Source: Gammaproteobacteria bacterium
GTDB taxonomy: Bacteria > Pseudomonadota > Gammaproteobacteria > GRL18
Direction of reading: 5' to 3'
Assembly (NCBI GenBank): GCA_023144715.1
Contig: JAGLFC010000117.1
Location: 1 to 5,438 of the forward strand
DNA: 5,438 nt
The stretch's first letter is position 1. Each line of letters begins with the position of its first letter. The translations under genes were made by a program, and so were the position numbers. The notes under the pieces are model-generated. The model had not been told where the DNA came from and made no database searches. It saw nothing but the letters and a program-made list of their open reading frames with translations. Below, one piece after another: positions 1-5,189 of this stretch.

Positions 1-302
1 GCAATGGCTTTCTTTTCTTCGTCTGTCGTCAGGTGAGTAATACCTTTCATAGCAGCCGTCATACCATTGTTTCTTTTACCACTTTGAATATCTTTCATTT
101 GGTTAAAGGCATAATCAGCATTTTGACCTGCTAATTTTGGGTATGAAGGCATAATAGGTGTTTTTGCATCTTTACCATGACAGGCAGAACAACCACCTTT
201 AGTCGCATCTAAATATAAAGCAGCACCGTCTAATGCCATAGCACTTGTAGCAAAACCAGAAGCACAAACAATTGCAATAGCCATTTGAGTTAATTTTTTC
301 AT
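1..302 (-). CDS. Periplasmic monohaem cytochrome c, c4/c553-like (partial, C-terminus outside window)
   Basis: This is an electron-carrier protein with one covalently bound haem, expected in the periplasm. The first 100 codons are visible and the gene runs off the left edge. Residues 1-23 form a Sec signal peptide: MKK, a hydrophobic core, then Ala-Met-Ala before a likely cleavage site at residue 23/24. The haem-binding motif CSACH lies at residues 38-42 (bases 177-191). It is followed by YPKLAGQ, and then by an SGKRNNGM stretch whose Met is a plausible distal haem ligand, as in class I cytochromes of the c4/c553 type. The ATG at 300-302 has a strong ribosome binding site, GAAAGGA (309-315), six bases upstream. 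The 599 gene is divergent from it. The electron-transfer partner cannot be told from this window, and a second haem domain (true c4) could lie beyond the edge. Confidence 0.9.
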   Translation of the reverse strand, partial: MKKLTQMAIAIVCASGFATSAMALDGAALYLDATKGGCSACHGKDAKTPIMPSYPKLAGQNADYAFNQMKDIQSGKRNNGMTAAMKGITHLTTDEEKKAI

Positions 303-342
303 ATTATTTCCTTTCATTATTTAATAAAGAGTGGTTAAAAAT

Positions 343-363
343 TTTTAATAAATTTTATTAAAA
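343..363. repeat. AT-only palindrome in the cytochrome leader
   Basis: Perfect 10-base inverted arms, TTTTAATAAA and TTTATTAAAA, flank a single central base. The element lies about 40 bases upstream of the cytochrome start codon, in its probable 5' untranslated region. It contains no G or C, so a hairpin would be weak. It could be an operator-like site or chance in AT-rich DNA. Confidence 0.3.
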
Positions 364-372
364 CTCAGATAC

Positions 373-397
373 AGTATATAGCTTGATAGCTTAATAG
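373..397 (-). promoter_or_regulatory. Possible -10 element and 8-base direct repeat upstream of the cytochrome gene
   Basis: Read on the minus strand, a TATACT hexamer (373-378) is a fair -10 element for the cytochrome gene, with transcription starting near 366. No convincing -35 hexamer sits 16-18 bases upstream, which would suit an activator-dependent promoter. Next to it, on the plus strand, are two tandem copies of TAGCTTRA (379-386 and 387-394) followed by TAG. The promoter role is inferred. Confidence 0.25.
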
Positions 398-413
398 TCG
401 CTGAATAAGAACA

Positions 414-433
414 CAGTGAGTTATATCACACTG
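414..433. promoter_or_regulatory. CRP/FNR-family-like binding site
   Basis: This 20-base near-palindrome pairs at 8 of 10 symmetric positions. Its core, AGTGA (415-419), six bases, then TCACA (426-430), differs at one base from the CRP consensus TGTGA-N6-TCACA and has the exact spacing. It lies in the divergent spacer between the cytochrome gene and the 599 gene. Its centre is about 57 bases upstream of the transcription start inferred for the cytochrome from TATACT, and roughly 140 bases upstream of the one inferred for the 599 gene. Neither matches the usual CRP activation spacings (about 41.5 or 61.5) exactly. The site is visible in the sequence, but its role and target are inferred. Confidence 0.45.
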
Positions 434-527
434 CTTCAAAAAACACCATGCAATAATTGGACTGATACACAATTTAAGGATTTCAATTTTTAAAAATCAG
501 ATGATTATATTTTTTAAGAAACTTTTA

Positions 528-555
528 TTGAATTCCAGTGTCAAAGAAATACAAT
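528..555 (+). promoter_or_regulatory. Candidate sigma70 promoter for the 599 gene
   Basis: A TTGAAT -35-like hexamer (528-533; four of six consensus bases), a 16-base spacer and a TACAAT -10-like hexamer (550-555; five of six) lie 44 bases upstream of the start codon at 599. The DNA is very AT-rich, so matches of this quality can arise by chance. Confidence 0.4.
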
Positions 556-598
556 TAAATGTAAAACATATATTTTTAGATACAAAAGGAATCCTATA

Positions 599-1684
599 AT
601 GCACCATTTGTTGTATATTTTTTTATTCGCTGTAACTATGAGTAGTACTTCTTACGCTTCTTTTCATAATGATGCTGACAGTATTTTTAATTGGGCCGAA
701 ACTCATTATCCCGAGCTTCTAAAATCAAAACAAAATTCTCAAAATATTGATAATTGGTATTATCGTCATTATCCACAACTTGATTCTAAAGATGATGTCT
801 ATGTAGGTGTAAATCCAATGGGTGATGTATACACTTTTATTGCTAATAAACTTCAACGAGAAGGGTCTATAGAAGATTTTCTTGAACGAGTTCATCACTC
901 AGATGTCGATATTGAAATTGTCAATCATGCAGGTAATGGTCAATGTGTCAATGTGCCATTACCTACTTCAGGTTTAGACGTTAATTACTCCATTTCAACA
1001 ATGGATGAAAATAGAGAATTTAATATTGTTTATAATCATACAAATGATACCTTTGCACAAAGCACAATCACTATTGATTTTAATGAGAGTATGAGTTTAA
1101 GTGACATTAGCAGTCTAGCCAATATGGTAGATTTAGGCGATATGAAGAATCTAGCTGATATTAAAAATTTAACCAATATGGCAGATTTAGGCGATATGAA
1201 TAACTTAGTGGATATTAGTAACATAATGACACAACAAAATTATCAAATTATTGATAATTATCTTTATTTAAAATCTACAGAAGTTAATAGCACACTATCA
1301 CTTCCTTATTTGGGTAGTACAGCCATCATCGTAACAAGCACAAATTCTGAACCACAAAAAATAGGCCCTATCTTAAATTATTGTGAACAACAAAGTTGGT
1401 CTACACAGATCGTGAATCAAAGCATTACAAGTAATGCTATATACAGCATACCCGAAACCACAGAAATAATAAAAAGTAAATTAAAAGGGGGTTCTGTTGA
1501 TGCGATTAATGAAGAAATTAATATTAGTGCTGGTTATTTTAATACCGTAAGGATAACAGAATATTTTGATCATGGTTATGTCATAACATGGTTGTCAATT
1601 GATGAGGGTATCTTTGTCAAAGCAGAAGCTTTTAATAATTCTGATGAATTAATCAGCCAAATAGAAGCAACTCTGATAAAGTAA
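599..1684 (+). CDS. Exported protein of unknown function with hydrophobic-x-Asp/Asn triplet repeats
   Basis: I cannot assign this 361-residue protein to a functional family. The ATG at 599 has AAAGGA (585-590) eight bases upstream. Residues 1-20 look like a signal peptide: a hydrophobic core with little N-terminal charge, ending Ser-Tyr-Ala. Residues 26-80 form a module with SIFNWAE, HYPELL, WYYRHYP, YVGVN and GDVY. This pattern resembles one I recall from other secreted proteobacterial proteins of unknown role. Residues 167-208 are 14 consecutive triplets of hydrophobic-x-Asp/Asn/Ser. Residues 285-361, with AGYFNTVRITEY and WLSIDEGIFVKAEA, look like a beta-rich domain. The only two cysteines, C116 and C262, could form a disulfide. 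There is no lipobox or C-terminal anchor, so a periplasmic or released protein is likely. It appears monocistronic, with the downstream gene having its own candidate promoter. Confidence 0.8.
   Translation: MHHLLYIFLFAVTMSSTSYASFHNDADSIFNWAETHYPELLKSKQNSQNIDNWYYRHYPQLDSKDDVYVGVNPMGDVYTFIANKLQREGSIEDFLERVHHSDVDIEIVNHAGNGQCVNVPLPTSGLDVNYSISTMDENREFNIVYNHTNDTFAQSTITIDFNESMSLSDISSLANMVDLGDMKNLADIKNLTNMADLGDMNNLVDISNIMTQQNYQIIDNYLYLKSTEVNSTLSLPYLGSTAIIVTSTNSEPQKIGPILNYCEQQSWSTQIVNQSITSNAIYSIPETTEIIKSKLKGGSVDAINEEINISAGYFNTVRITEYFDHGYVITWLSIDEGIFVKAEAFNNSDELISQIEATLIK
1097..1222 (+). repeat. Triplet-repeat tract with a duplicated 54-base unit inside the exported protein gene
   Basis: Residues 167-208 carry Leu, Met or Ile at every third position without a break, followed by any residue and then Asp, Asn or Ser (for example LGD-MKN-LAD-IKN). 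Within this, two 54-base units (1115-1168 and 1169-1222) match at 43 of 54 bases and 13 of 18 residues, showing recent tandem duplication of an 18-residue segment. The longest identical run is GATTTAGGCGATATGAA, 17 bases. The preceding two triplets look like a degenerate earlier copy. Confidence 0.85.
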
Positions 1685-1705
1685 TTTTATTATTTCATTT
1701 ACTAT

Positions 1706-1734
1706 TTGTGTCTTATTTTTTTTCATATTATAAT
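1706..1734 (+). promoter_or_regulatory. Candidate sigma70 promoter for the beta-propeller-ispG unit
   Basis: A perfect TATAAT -10 hexamer (1729-1734) lies 17 bases downstream of TTGTGT (1706-1711), which has the TTG of a -35 element but only three of six consensus bases. Transcription would begin near 1741, giving a leader of about 68 bases. Just inside that leader is a 9-base palindrome, GGGTGACCC (1750-1758), which is GC-rich against its surroundings and could be an operator. That last point is speculative. Confidence 0.45.
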
Positions 1735-1795
1735 TTAAGCTCGTTTTATGGGTGACCCGTTTATCAATAATCATCAATAAAACACTTAATATTTT

Positions 1796-1801
1796 AAAGG
1801 A
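1796..1801 (+). promoter_or_regulatory. Ribosome binding site that sets the start at 1809
   Basis: AAAGGA ends seven bases before the ATG at 1809, an ideal spacing. The longer reading frame could open at a GTG at 1752, but no Shine-Dalgarno-like sequence precedes that codon. The 19 extra residues show no signal peptide or recognisable domain. Confidence 0.75.
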
Positions 1802-1808
1802 TCATTCA

Positions 1809-2555
1809 ATGTCATTTGCTTATAATATGCAACATGCTGATAATAGTTACACATTAGATAAAATATTAGATGAAATTTCAGGCATTCATGTCATCAAAAA
1901 TAATAATATTGCTTGTATTCATGATGAAAATAGAGATATTTTTGAACTGACTAAAGGAAAAATTTCAGCTCATTTTAAATCAGGGAAAAAAGACGATATT
2001 GAAGATATTGTATTAATAAAAAATACCGTCTATATGTTAGATGCAAAAAAATGTATGATTTATGAGTATAAAAATTTTAAGCATTCTATGAAACATTATA
2101 AAACCTATCCTTTACATCTGAATAAAAATTCAGATCCTGAAGGTTTATGTTATGACAAGCATAATCAATGCCTTCTAGTGGCCTGCAAAAATGGAAAAAA
2201 AACAATTCGTGAAATATTTCAGTTTGATTTAAAGAAAAAAAAGCTGAATAAAAAAGTATATTTTACAATTAATGCAAAAAAATTATCAGGCTCATCTTCC
2301 AAAAAAACATTTAATCCCTCAGGTATTGCCATTCATCCCAAAACACGAGAAATATATATTATTAGTAGTCAAGATTTAAAAATGATCATTCGTCTTAATA
2401 AAACAGGTACTAAAATTTTAAGCCAAAAAAAATTAGTCGCTACACAATTTAGACAACCCGAAGGTATCACTTTTTCATCAAAGGGTGATCTCTATATTTC
2501 CAGTGAAGCCAAAAATAATAAATCAGCAAAATTATTTAGGTTTAAAGCACATTAA
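1809..2555 (+). CDS. SdiA-regulated-like predicted beta-propeller protein
   Basis: This 248-residue protein resembles the SdiA-regulated family (the group containing E. coli YjiK), predicted beta-propellers whose biochemical role is not well established. The evidence is a series of blade-like motifs: YTLDKILDEISGI (14-26), IHDE (37-40), DDIEDIVLI (62-70), DPEGLCYD (109-116), NPSGIAIHP (169-177) and QPEGITFS (206-213) followed by DLYISSE (217-223). The recurring acidic residues beside Gly-Leu/Ile suggest metal or ligand binding at blade edges (inference). It is somewhat short for the family. It has no signal peptide or anchor and has five cysteines, so it is probably cytoplasmic. It is rich in lysine. 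The stop codon abuts the ispG start codon, indicating one operon. A general NHL/SMP-30-type propeller is the main alternative. Confidence 0.65.
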   Translation: MSFAYNMQHADNSYTLDKILDEISGIHVIKNNNIACIHDENRDIFELTKGKISAHFKSGKKDDIEDIVLIKNTVYMLDAKKCMIYEYKNFKHSMKHYKTYPLHLNKNSDPEGLCYDKHNQCLLVACKNGKKTIREIFQFDLKKKKLNKKVYFTINAKKLSGSSSKKTFNPSGIAIHPKTREIYIISSQDLKMIIRLNKTGTKILSQKKLVATQFRQPEGITFSSKGDLYISSEAKNNKSAKLFRFKAH

Positions 2556-3758
2556 ATGAAAAAACAAACCACACAAGTAAATGTTGGCAATGTTCTTATT
2601 GGTGGCAATAATCCTATTGTTATTCAATCAATGACCAATACGGATACCGCTGATGTTATAGCCACTGTTAAACAATGTGCTGAATTATCCCGTGCTGGAT
2701 CAGAATTGGTACGCATTACCGTCAATACAGAAGAAGCCGCTCAGGCGGTTCCTAAAATACGCACTCAATTAGAAAAAATGAATTGTAATATACCCTTAGT
2801 AGGTGACTTTCATTTTAATGGTCATAAATTATTAAGCAAATACCCTGATTGTGCTCAAGCATTAGAAAAATATCGTATTAATCCTGGTAATATTGGTCGT
2901 GGTCATTCACGTGATGATAAATTTTCACAACTCATTGATATTGCGGTGCAAAATAATAAAGCCGTTCGTATTGGAGTCAACTGGGGAAGCTTAGATCAGG
3001 AATTAATGGCACGAATGATGGATAAAAACAATCAGCTTACTGATCCTAGAGAACCTGTTGATGTCATGCACGATGCGTTGATCACTTCTGCTTTAGACTC
3101 TGCTCGTTCAGCAGAACAGCAAGGTTTAGCACATAATAAAATTATTTTATCGTGTAAAATGTCAGGTGTTCAAGATTTAATTAAGGTGTACAAAGAATTA
3201 AGTAAGCGTTGTGATTATGCCTTACATTTAGGCTTAACAGAGGCAGGAATGGGCAGTAAGGGTATTGTTGCCTCTACTTCGGCATTGGCTATTTTATTAC
3301 AATACGGCATTGGTGATACCATCCGCATTTCACTCACACCAGAGCCGGGAGAATCACGTACAAAAGAAGTACAAGTGGCTCAAGAAATTTTACAATCATT
3401 GAATCTAAGAGCATTTACACCAACAGTCATCGCCTGTCCTGGTTGTGGTAGAACGAGTTCTGATACCTTCCAGCATCTTGCCAAAGACATTCAGCACTAC
3501 TTAAAAGAATCTATGCCCGCATGGCGAATTCAATATGCTGGCGTAGAAAATCTTAATGTGGCTATTATGGGCTGTGTCGTTAATGGACCAGGCGAAAGCA
3601 AGCACGCCAATATAGGCATAAGTTTACCTGGTAATGGTGAAAAACCTGTTGCCCCTGTCTATGAAGATGGTATTAAAACAGTCACCTTAAAAGGAAAAAA
3701 TATTGCACAGGAATTTCAATTAATTATTAATAATTATATTAAAAGCCACTATAGCTAA
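2556..3758 (+). CDS. ispG: 4-hydroxy-3-methylbut-2-en-1-yl diphosphate synthase (IspG/GcpE)
   Basis: This cytoplasmic [4Fe-4S] enzyme of the MEP pathway reductively opens 2-C-methyl-D-erythritol 2,4-cyclodiphosphate to give HMBPP, with flavodoxin or ferredoxin as the usual electron donor. The protein has 400 residues. The N-terminal barrel begins with the NPIVIQSMTNTDT motif (residues 19-31) and includes GDFHFNGH (83-90), INPGNIGRG (108-116) and the TEAGMGSKG stretch. The C-terminal cluster domain has CPGCGRTSSDT (Cys294, Cys297) and GCVVNGPGE (Cys340, Glu347), so all three cluster ligands and the catalytic glutamate are present. There are 42 residues between the second and third cysteines, against about 31 in E. 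coli IspG (372 residues), so this is the longer bacterial form. The ATG follows the upstream stop with no gap and has only a weak ribosome binding site (TAAAG), favouring translational coupling. No clear terminator follows. Confidence 0.95.
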   Translation: MKKQTTQVNVGNVLIGGNNPIVIQSMTNTDTADVIATVKQCAELSRAGSELVRITVNTEEAAQAVPKIRTQLEKMNCNIPLVGDFHFNGHKLLSKYPDCAQALEKYRINPGNIGRGHSRDDKFSQLIDIAVQNNKAVRIGVNWGSLDQELMARMMDKNNQLTDPREPVDVMHDALITSALDSARSAEQQGLAHNKIILSCKMSGVQDLIKVYKELSKRCDYALHLGLTEAGMGSKGIVASTSALAILLQYGIGDTIRISLTPEPGESRTKEVQVAQEILQSLNLRAFTPTVIACPGCGRTSSDTFQHLAKDIQHYLKESMPAWRIQYAGVENLNVAIMGCVVNGPGESKHANIGISLPGNGEKPVAPVYEDGIKTVTLKGKNIAQEFQLIINNYIKSHYS

Positions 3759-3850
3759 AATAAATAAATTGAATAGGCTCCAGCAACAATAACAGCAAGA
3801 GATAAAAATAAAATTCCAAACTCAAAAATCTTTACAAATGAATCAGTCAT
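3755..3850 (-). CDS. Putative 31-residue single-pass membrane protein
   Basis: I do not recognise this ORF. It has an ATG at 3848-3850 and a TAG stop at 3755-3757, and encodes 31 residues. It begins MTDSFVKIFEFG, then runs as an uninterrupted hydrophobic segment (about residues 8-30) ending AYSIYLF, typical of a small single-pass membrane protein. AGGT (3856-3859), within a longer ACAGGT, gives a ribosome binding site about six bases from the ATG, and an in-frame stop lies just upstream, so the start is well defined. The last codon and stop overlap the convergent ispG stop by four bases. It is in the same direction as arsJ, 115 bases downstream of it, and could be read from the same transcript. 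AT-rich spacer can produce such ORFs by chance. Confidence 0.4.
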   Translation of the reverse strand: MTDSFVKIFEFGILFLSLAVIVAGAYSIYLF

Positions 3851-3965
3851 AAGCTACCTGTTTTATTTATTAGTGCTTCACTCTAATTGAAACCCTGACA
3901 CCTCTAAGGTTTTCCCTTTCATTAACTATAACGAATAAAAACTCAGAAACATATAGTGGAATACC

Positions 3966-5171
3966 TTATTTTTCTTCTACAATATCTGGAAGCCCAAAGG
4001 ACAACAAAGTAGCGATAAGTACAAACGCACTTGACCACCAGAGACAGCCTTCTAGCCCTTGGCTTTGATACGCCCAACCTGACATTATTGTGCCTATTAG
4101 ACGACCTCCAGCATTGGCCATATAATAAAAACCTACATTCATGGCCACTTTATCATGATCAGAATAGGCTAAAATCAAATAAGAATGTATTGCTGAATTA
4201 ATGGCGAAAACAAAACCAAATAGAATGAGTCCTATCACAACGACAGGTTCTGGTGGTAAGTTTTGTATCAAAGCCAAGGCAATCCCCATAGGGAAAAAGG
4301 CTAAAATAAACGCCCATAAACGTGCGCTGTTTGCATTAGGACCTCGCCCACCATTACTGCGTTTTAATAAATGAGGCGTGCTTGCCTGAACAATGCCATA
4401 CGCAATAATCCAAATGGCCATAAAGCCACCCACGGTAGACAAAGACCAGTCTAATATTTCATAAAGAAACACAGGCAAGCCGACCACAAACCAAATATCT
4501 CTTGACCCAAATAAAAAAAATCGTGCGGCTGATAACCAGTTAATAGCCGCAATATTAGAAAATACCTGAGTAAATTTAGGCTTGGATTTCATCTTACCCA
4601 CTCCTGTGGGTAATAAGATAATAGTGATGATTAATACCACCAATAATAAGCCTGCTAGAATTGCCAAAGCCCCTCTAAAACCAAAATATTGTAAAAGAAC
4701 AGCACCTATAAAAAAGCCCCCTCCTTTAAGCGTATTTTTAGAGCCTGTTAATAATGCCACCCATTTAAACAGTTGTTGATTATCACTCTGCTTGAGTAAT
4801 GTTTTTACCGATGCCTTAGCCGACATTTTATTCAAATCTTTAGCAATACCTGAAAGAGCCTGTGCCGCCATTACATAAGGAATAGACAACCAACTTTCGG
4901 GTACGGTCAACGCCAGCAATGCTAAGACTTGCATTGCCATACCAATGTGCATCGTGAGATTAAGACCAATACGTGCGCCTAACCACCCTCCAACCAGATT
5001 GGTGATAATCCCAAAAAATTCATAAAAAACAAACAACATCGCGACTTCAAAAGGTGAGTAGCCTAATAAATGAAAGTATAAAACTACCAGCATACGAATC
5101 GCACCATCGGTTATGGTAAACGCCCAATAACCACTGGTGACAATAAAATAATTTCGTATACCTTGATCCAT
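3966..5171 (-). CDS. arsJ: ArsJ, organoarsenical (1-arseno-3-phosphoglycerate) efflux MFS transporter
   Basis: ArsJ is an inner-membrane major facilitator superfamily exporter. It expels 1-arseno-3-phosphoglycerate, which then breaks down to arsenate and 3-phosphoglycerate outside the cytoplasm. The protein has 401 residues and about 12 predicted helices in two halves, joined by a basic loop near residues 189-206 (GKMKSKPKF). Recognisable ArsJ-like stretches include RNYFIVTSGYWAFTITDGAIRML (residues 6-28, in two parts), FVFYEFFGIITNLVGGWLG and GIAKDLNKMSAKASVK (108-123). The immediate upstream gene is the partner GAPDH, which strongly supports the call. The start is placed at the ATG 5169-5171, since the in-frame TTG nine bases upstream sits only two bases from the ribosome binding site. 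No ArsR gene or arsenic-responsive operator is visible, and any would lie beyond the right edge. Confidence 0.9.
   Translation of the reverse strand: MDQGIRNYFIVTSGYWAFTITDGAIRMLVVLYFHLLGYSPFEVAMLFVFYEFFGIITNLVGGWLGARIGLNLTMHIGMAMQVLALLALTVPESWLSIPYVMAAQALSGIAKDLNKMSAKASVKTLLKQSDNQQLFKWVALLTGSKNTLKGGGFFIGAVLLQYFGFRGALAILAGLLLVVLIITIILLPTGVGKMKSKPKFTQVFSNIAAINWLSAARFFLFGSRDIWFVVGLPVFLYEILDWSLSTVGGFMAIWIIAYGIVQASTPHLLKRSNGGRGPNANSARLWAFILAFFPMGIALALIQNLPPEPVVVIGLILFGFVFAINSAIHSYLILAYSDHDKVAMNVGFYYMANAGGRLIGTIMSGWAYQSQGLEGCLWWSSAFVLIATLLSFGLPDIVEEK
4594..4613 (-). other. Perfect hairpin with a Shine-Dalgarno-like loop inside arsJ
   Basis: Eight-base arms TTACCCAC and GTGGGTAA flank a four-base loop that reads AGGA in the arsJ mRNA. 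The loop and next base form AGGAG, eight bases before an in-frame ATG (Met194, 4590-4592). The element sits exactly between the two six-helix halves of the transporter. The structure is visible in the sequence, but any role in pausing or internal initiation is speculative. Confidence 0.3.
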
Positions 5172-5182
5172 ATTTATCAATG

Positions 5183-5187
5183 CCTTT
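5183..5187 (-). promoter_or_regulatory. Ribosome binding site for arsJ
   Basis: AAAGG, read on the minus strand, lies 11 bases before the ATG at 5171 and only two bases before the alternative in-frame TTG at 5180. The spacing, though somewhat long for the ATG, excludes the TTG. The site lies in the 18-base gap between the GAPDH stop codon and arsJ. Confidence 0.6.
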
Positions 5188-5189
5188 AT

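Noticed and set aside
504..533. Minus-strand promoter candidate (TTCAAT, 17 bases, TATAAT) that could serve the cytochrome gene
   Set aside because: The -35 match is poor, it would give a leader of about 195 bases, and TATAAT-like strings are common in such AT-rich DNA. It is kept only as a secondary possibility.
501..599. A 32-codon ORF ending in TAATG, overlapping the start of the 599 gene by one base, a possible leader peptide
   Set aside because: It has no ribosome binding site, its composition is plain AT-rich spacer, and it would cover the best promoter candidate for the 599 gene.
1036..1224. Minus-strand 62-residue ORF with a repetitive Lys/Ser/Ile pattern
   Set aside because: Its repeats are simply the antisense of the triplet-repeat tract in the exported protein gene.
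1748..1780. Ten-residue ORF (ATG at 1748) before the beta-propeller gene, considered as a leader peptide
   Set aside because: It has no ribosome binding site and no attenuator-like hairpins or repeated regulatory codons.
3721..3736. Perfect 16-base palindrome TAATTATTAATAATTA near the end of ispG
   Set aside because: It contains no G or C, encodes part of the normal C-terminal tail, and is not followed by a terminator-like structure.
3746..3959. Inverted 8-base pair CCACTATA / TATAGTGG bracketing the ispG-arsJ spacer, considered as ends of an inserted element
   Set aside because: The arms are short, no target-site duplication is visible, one arm lies inside the ispG reading frame, and matches of this length are expected by chance.
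3851..3965. Spacer downstream of arsJ examined for a rho-independent terminator
   Set aside because: No GC-rich stem followed by a T run was found on either strand. A weak AAACC...GGTTT pairing has too long a loop.
4582..4779. Plus-strand 65-residue ORF inside arsJ
   Set aside because: It lies entirely antisense to a well-supported membrane transporter, with no supporting ribosome binding site or recognisable domain.
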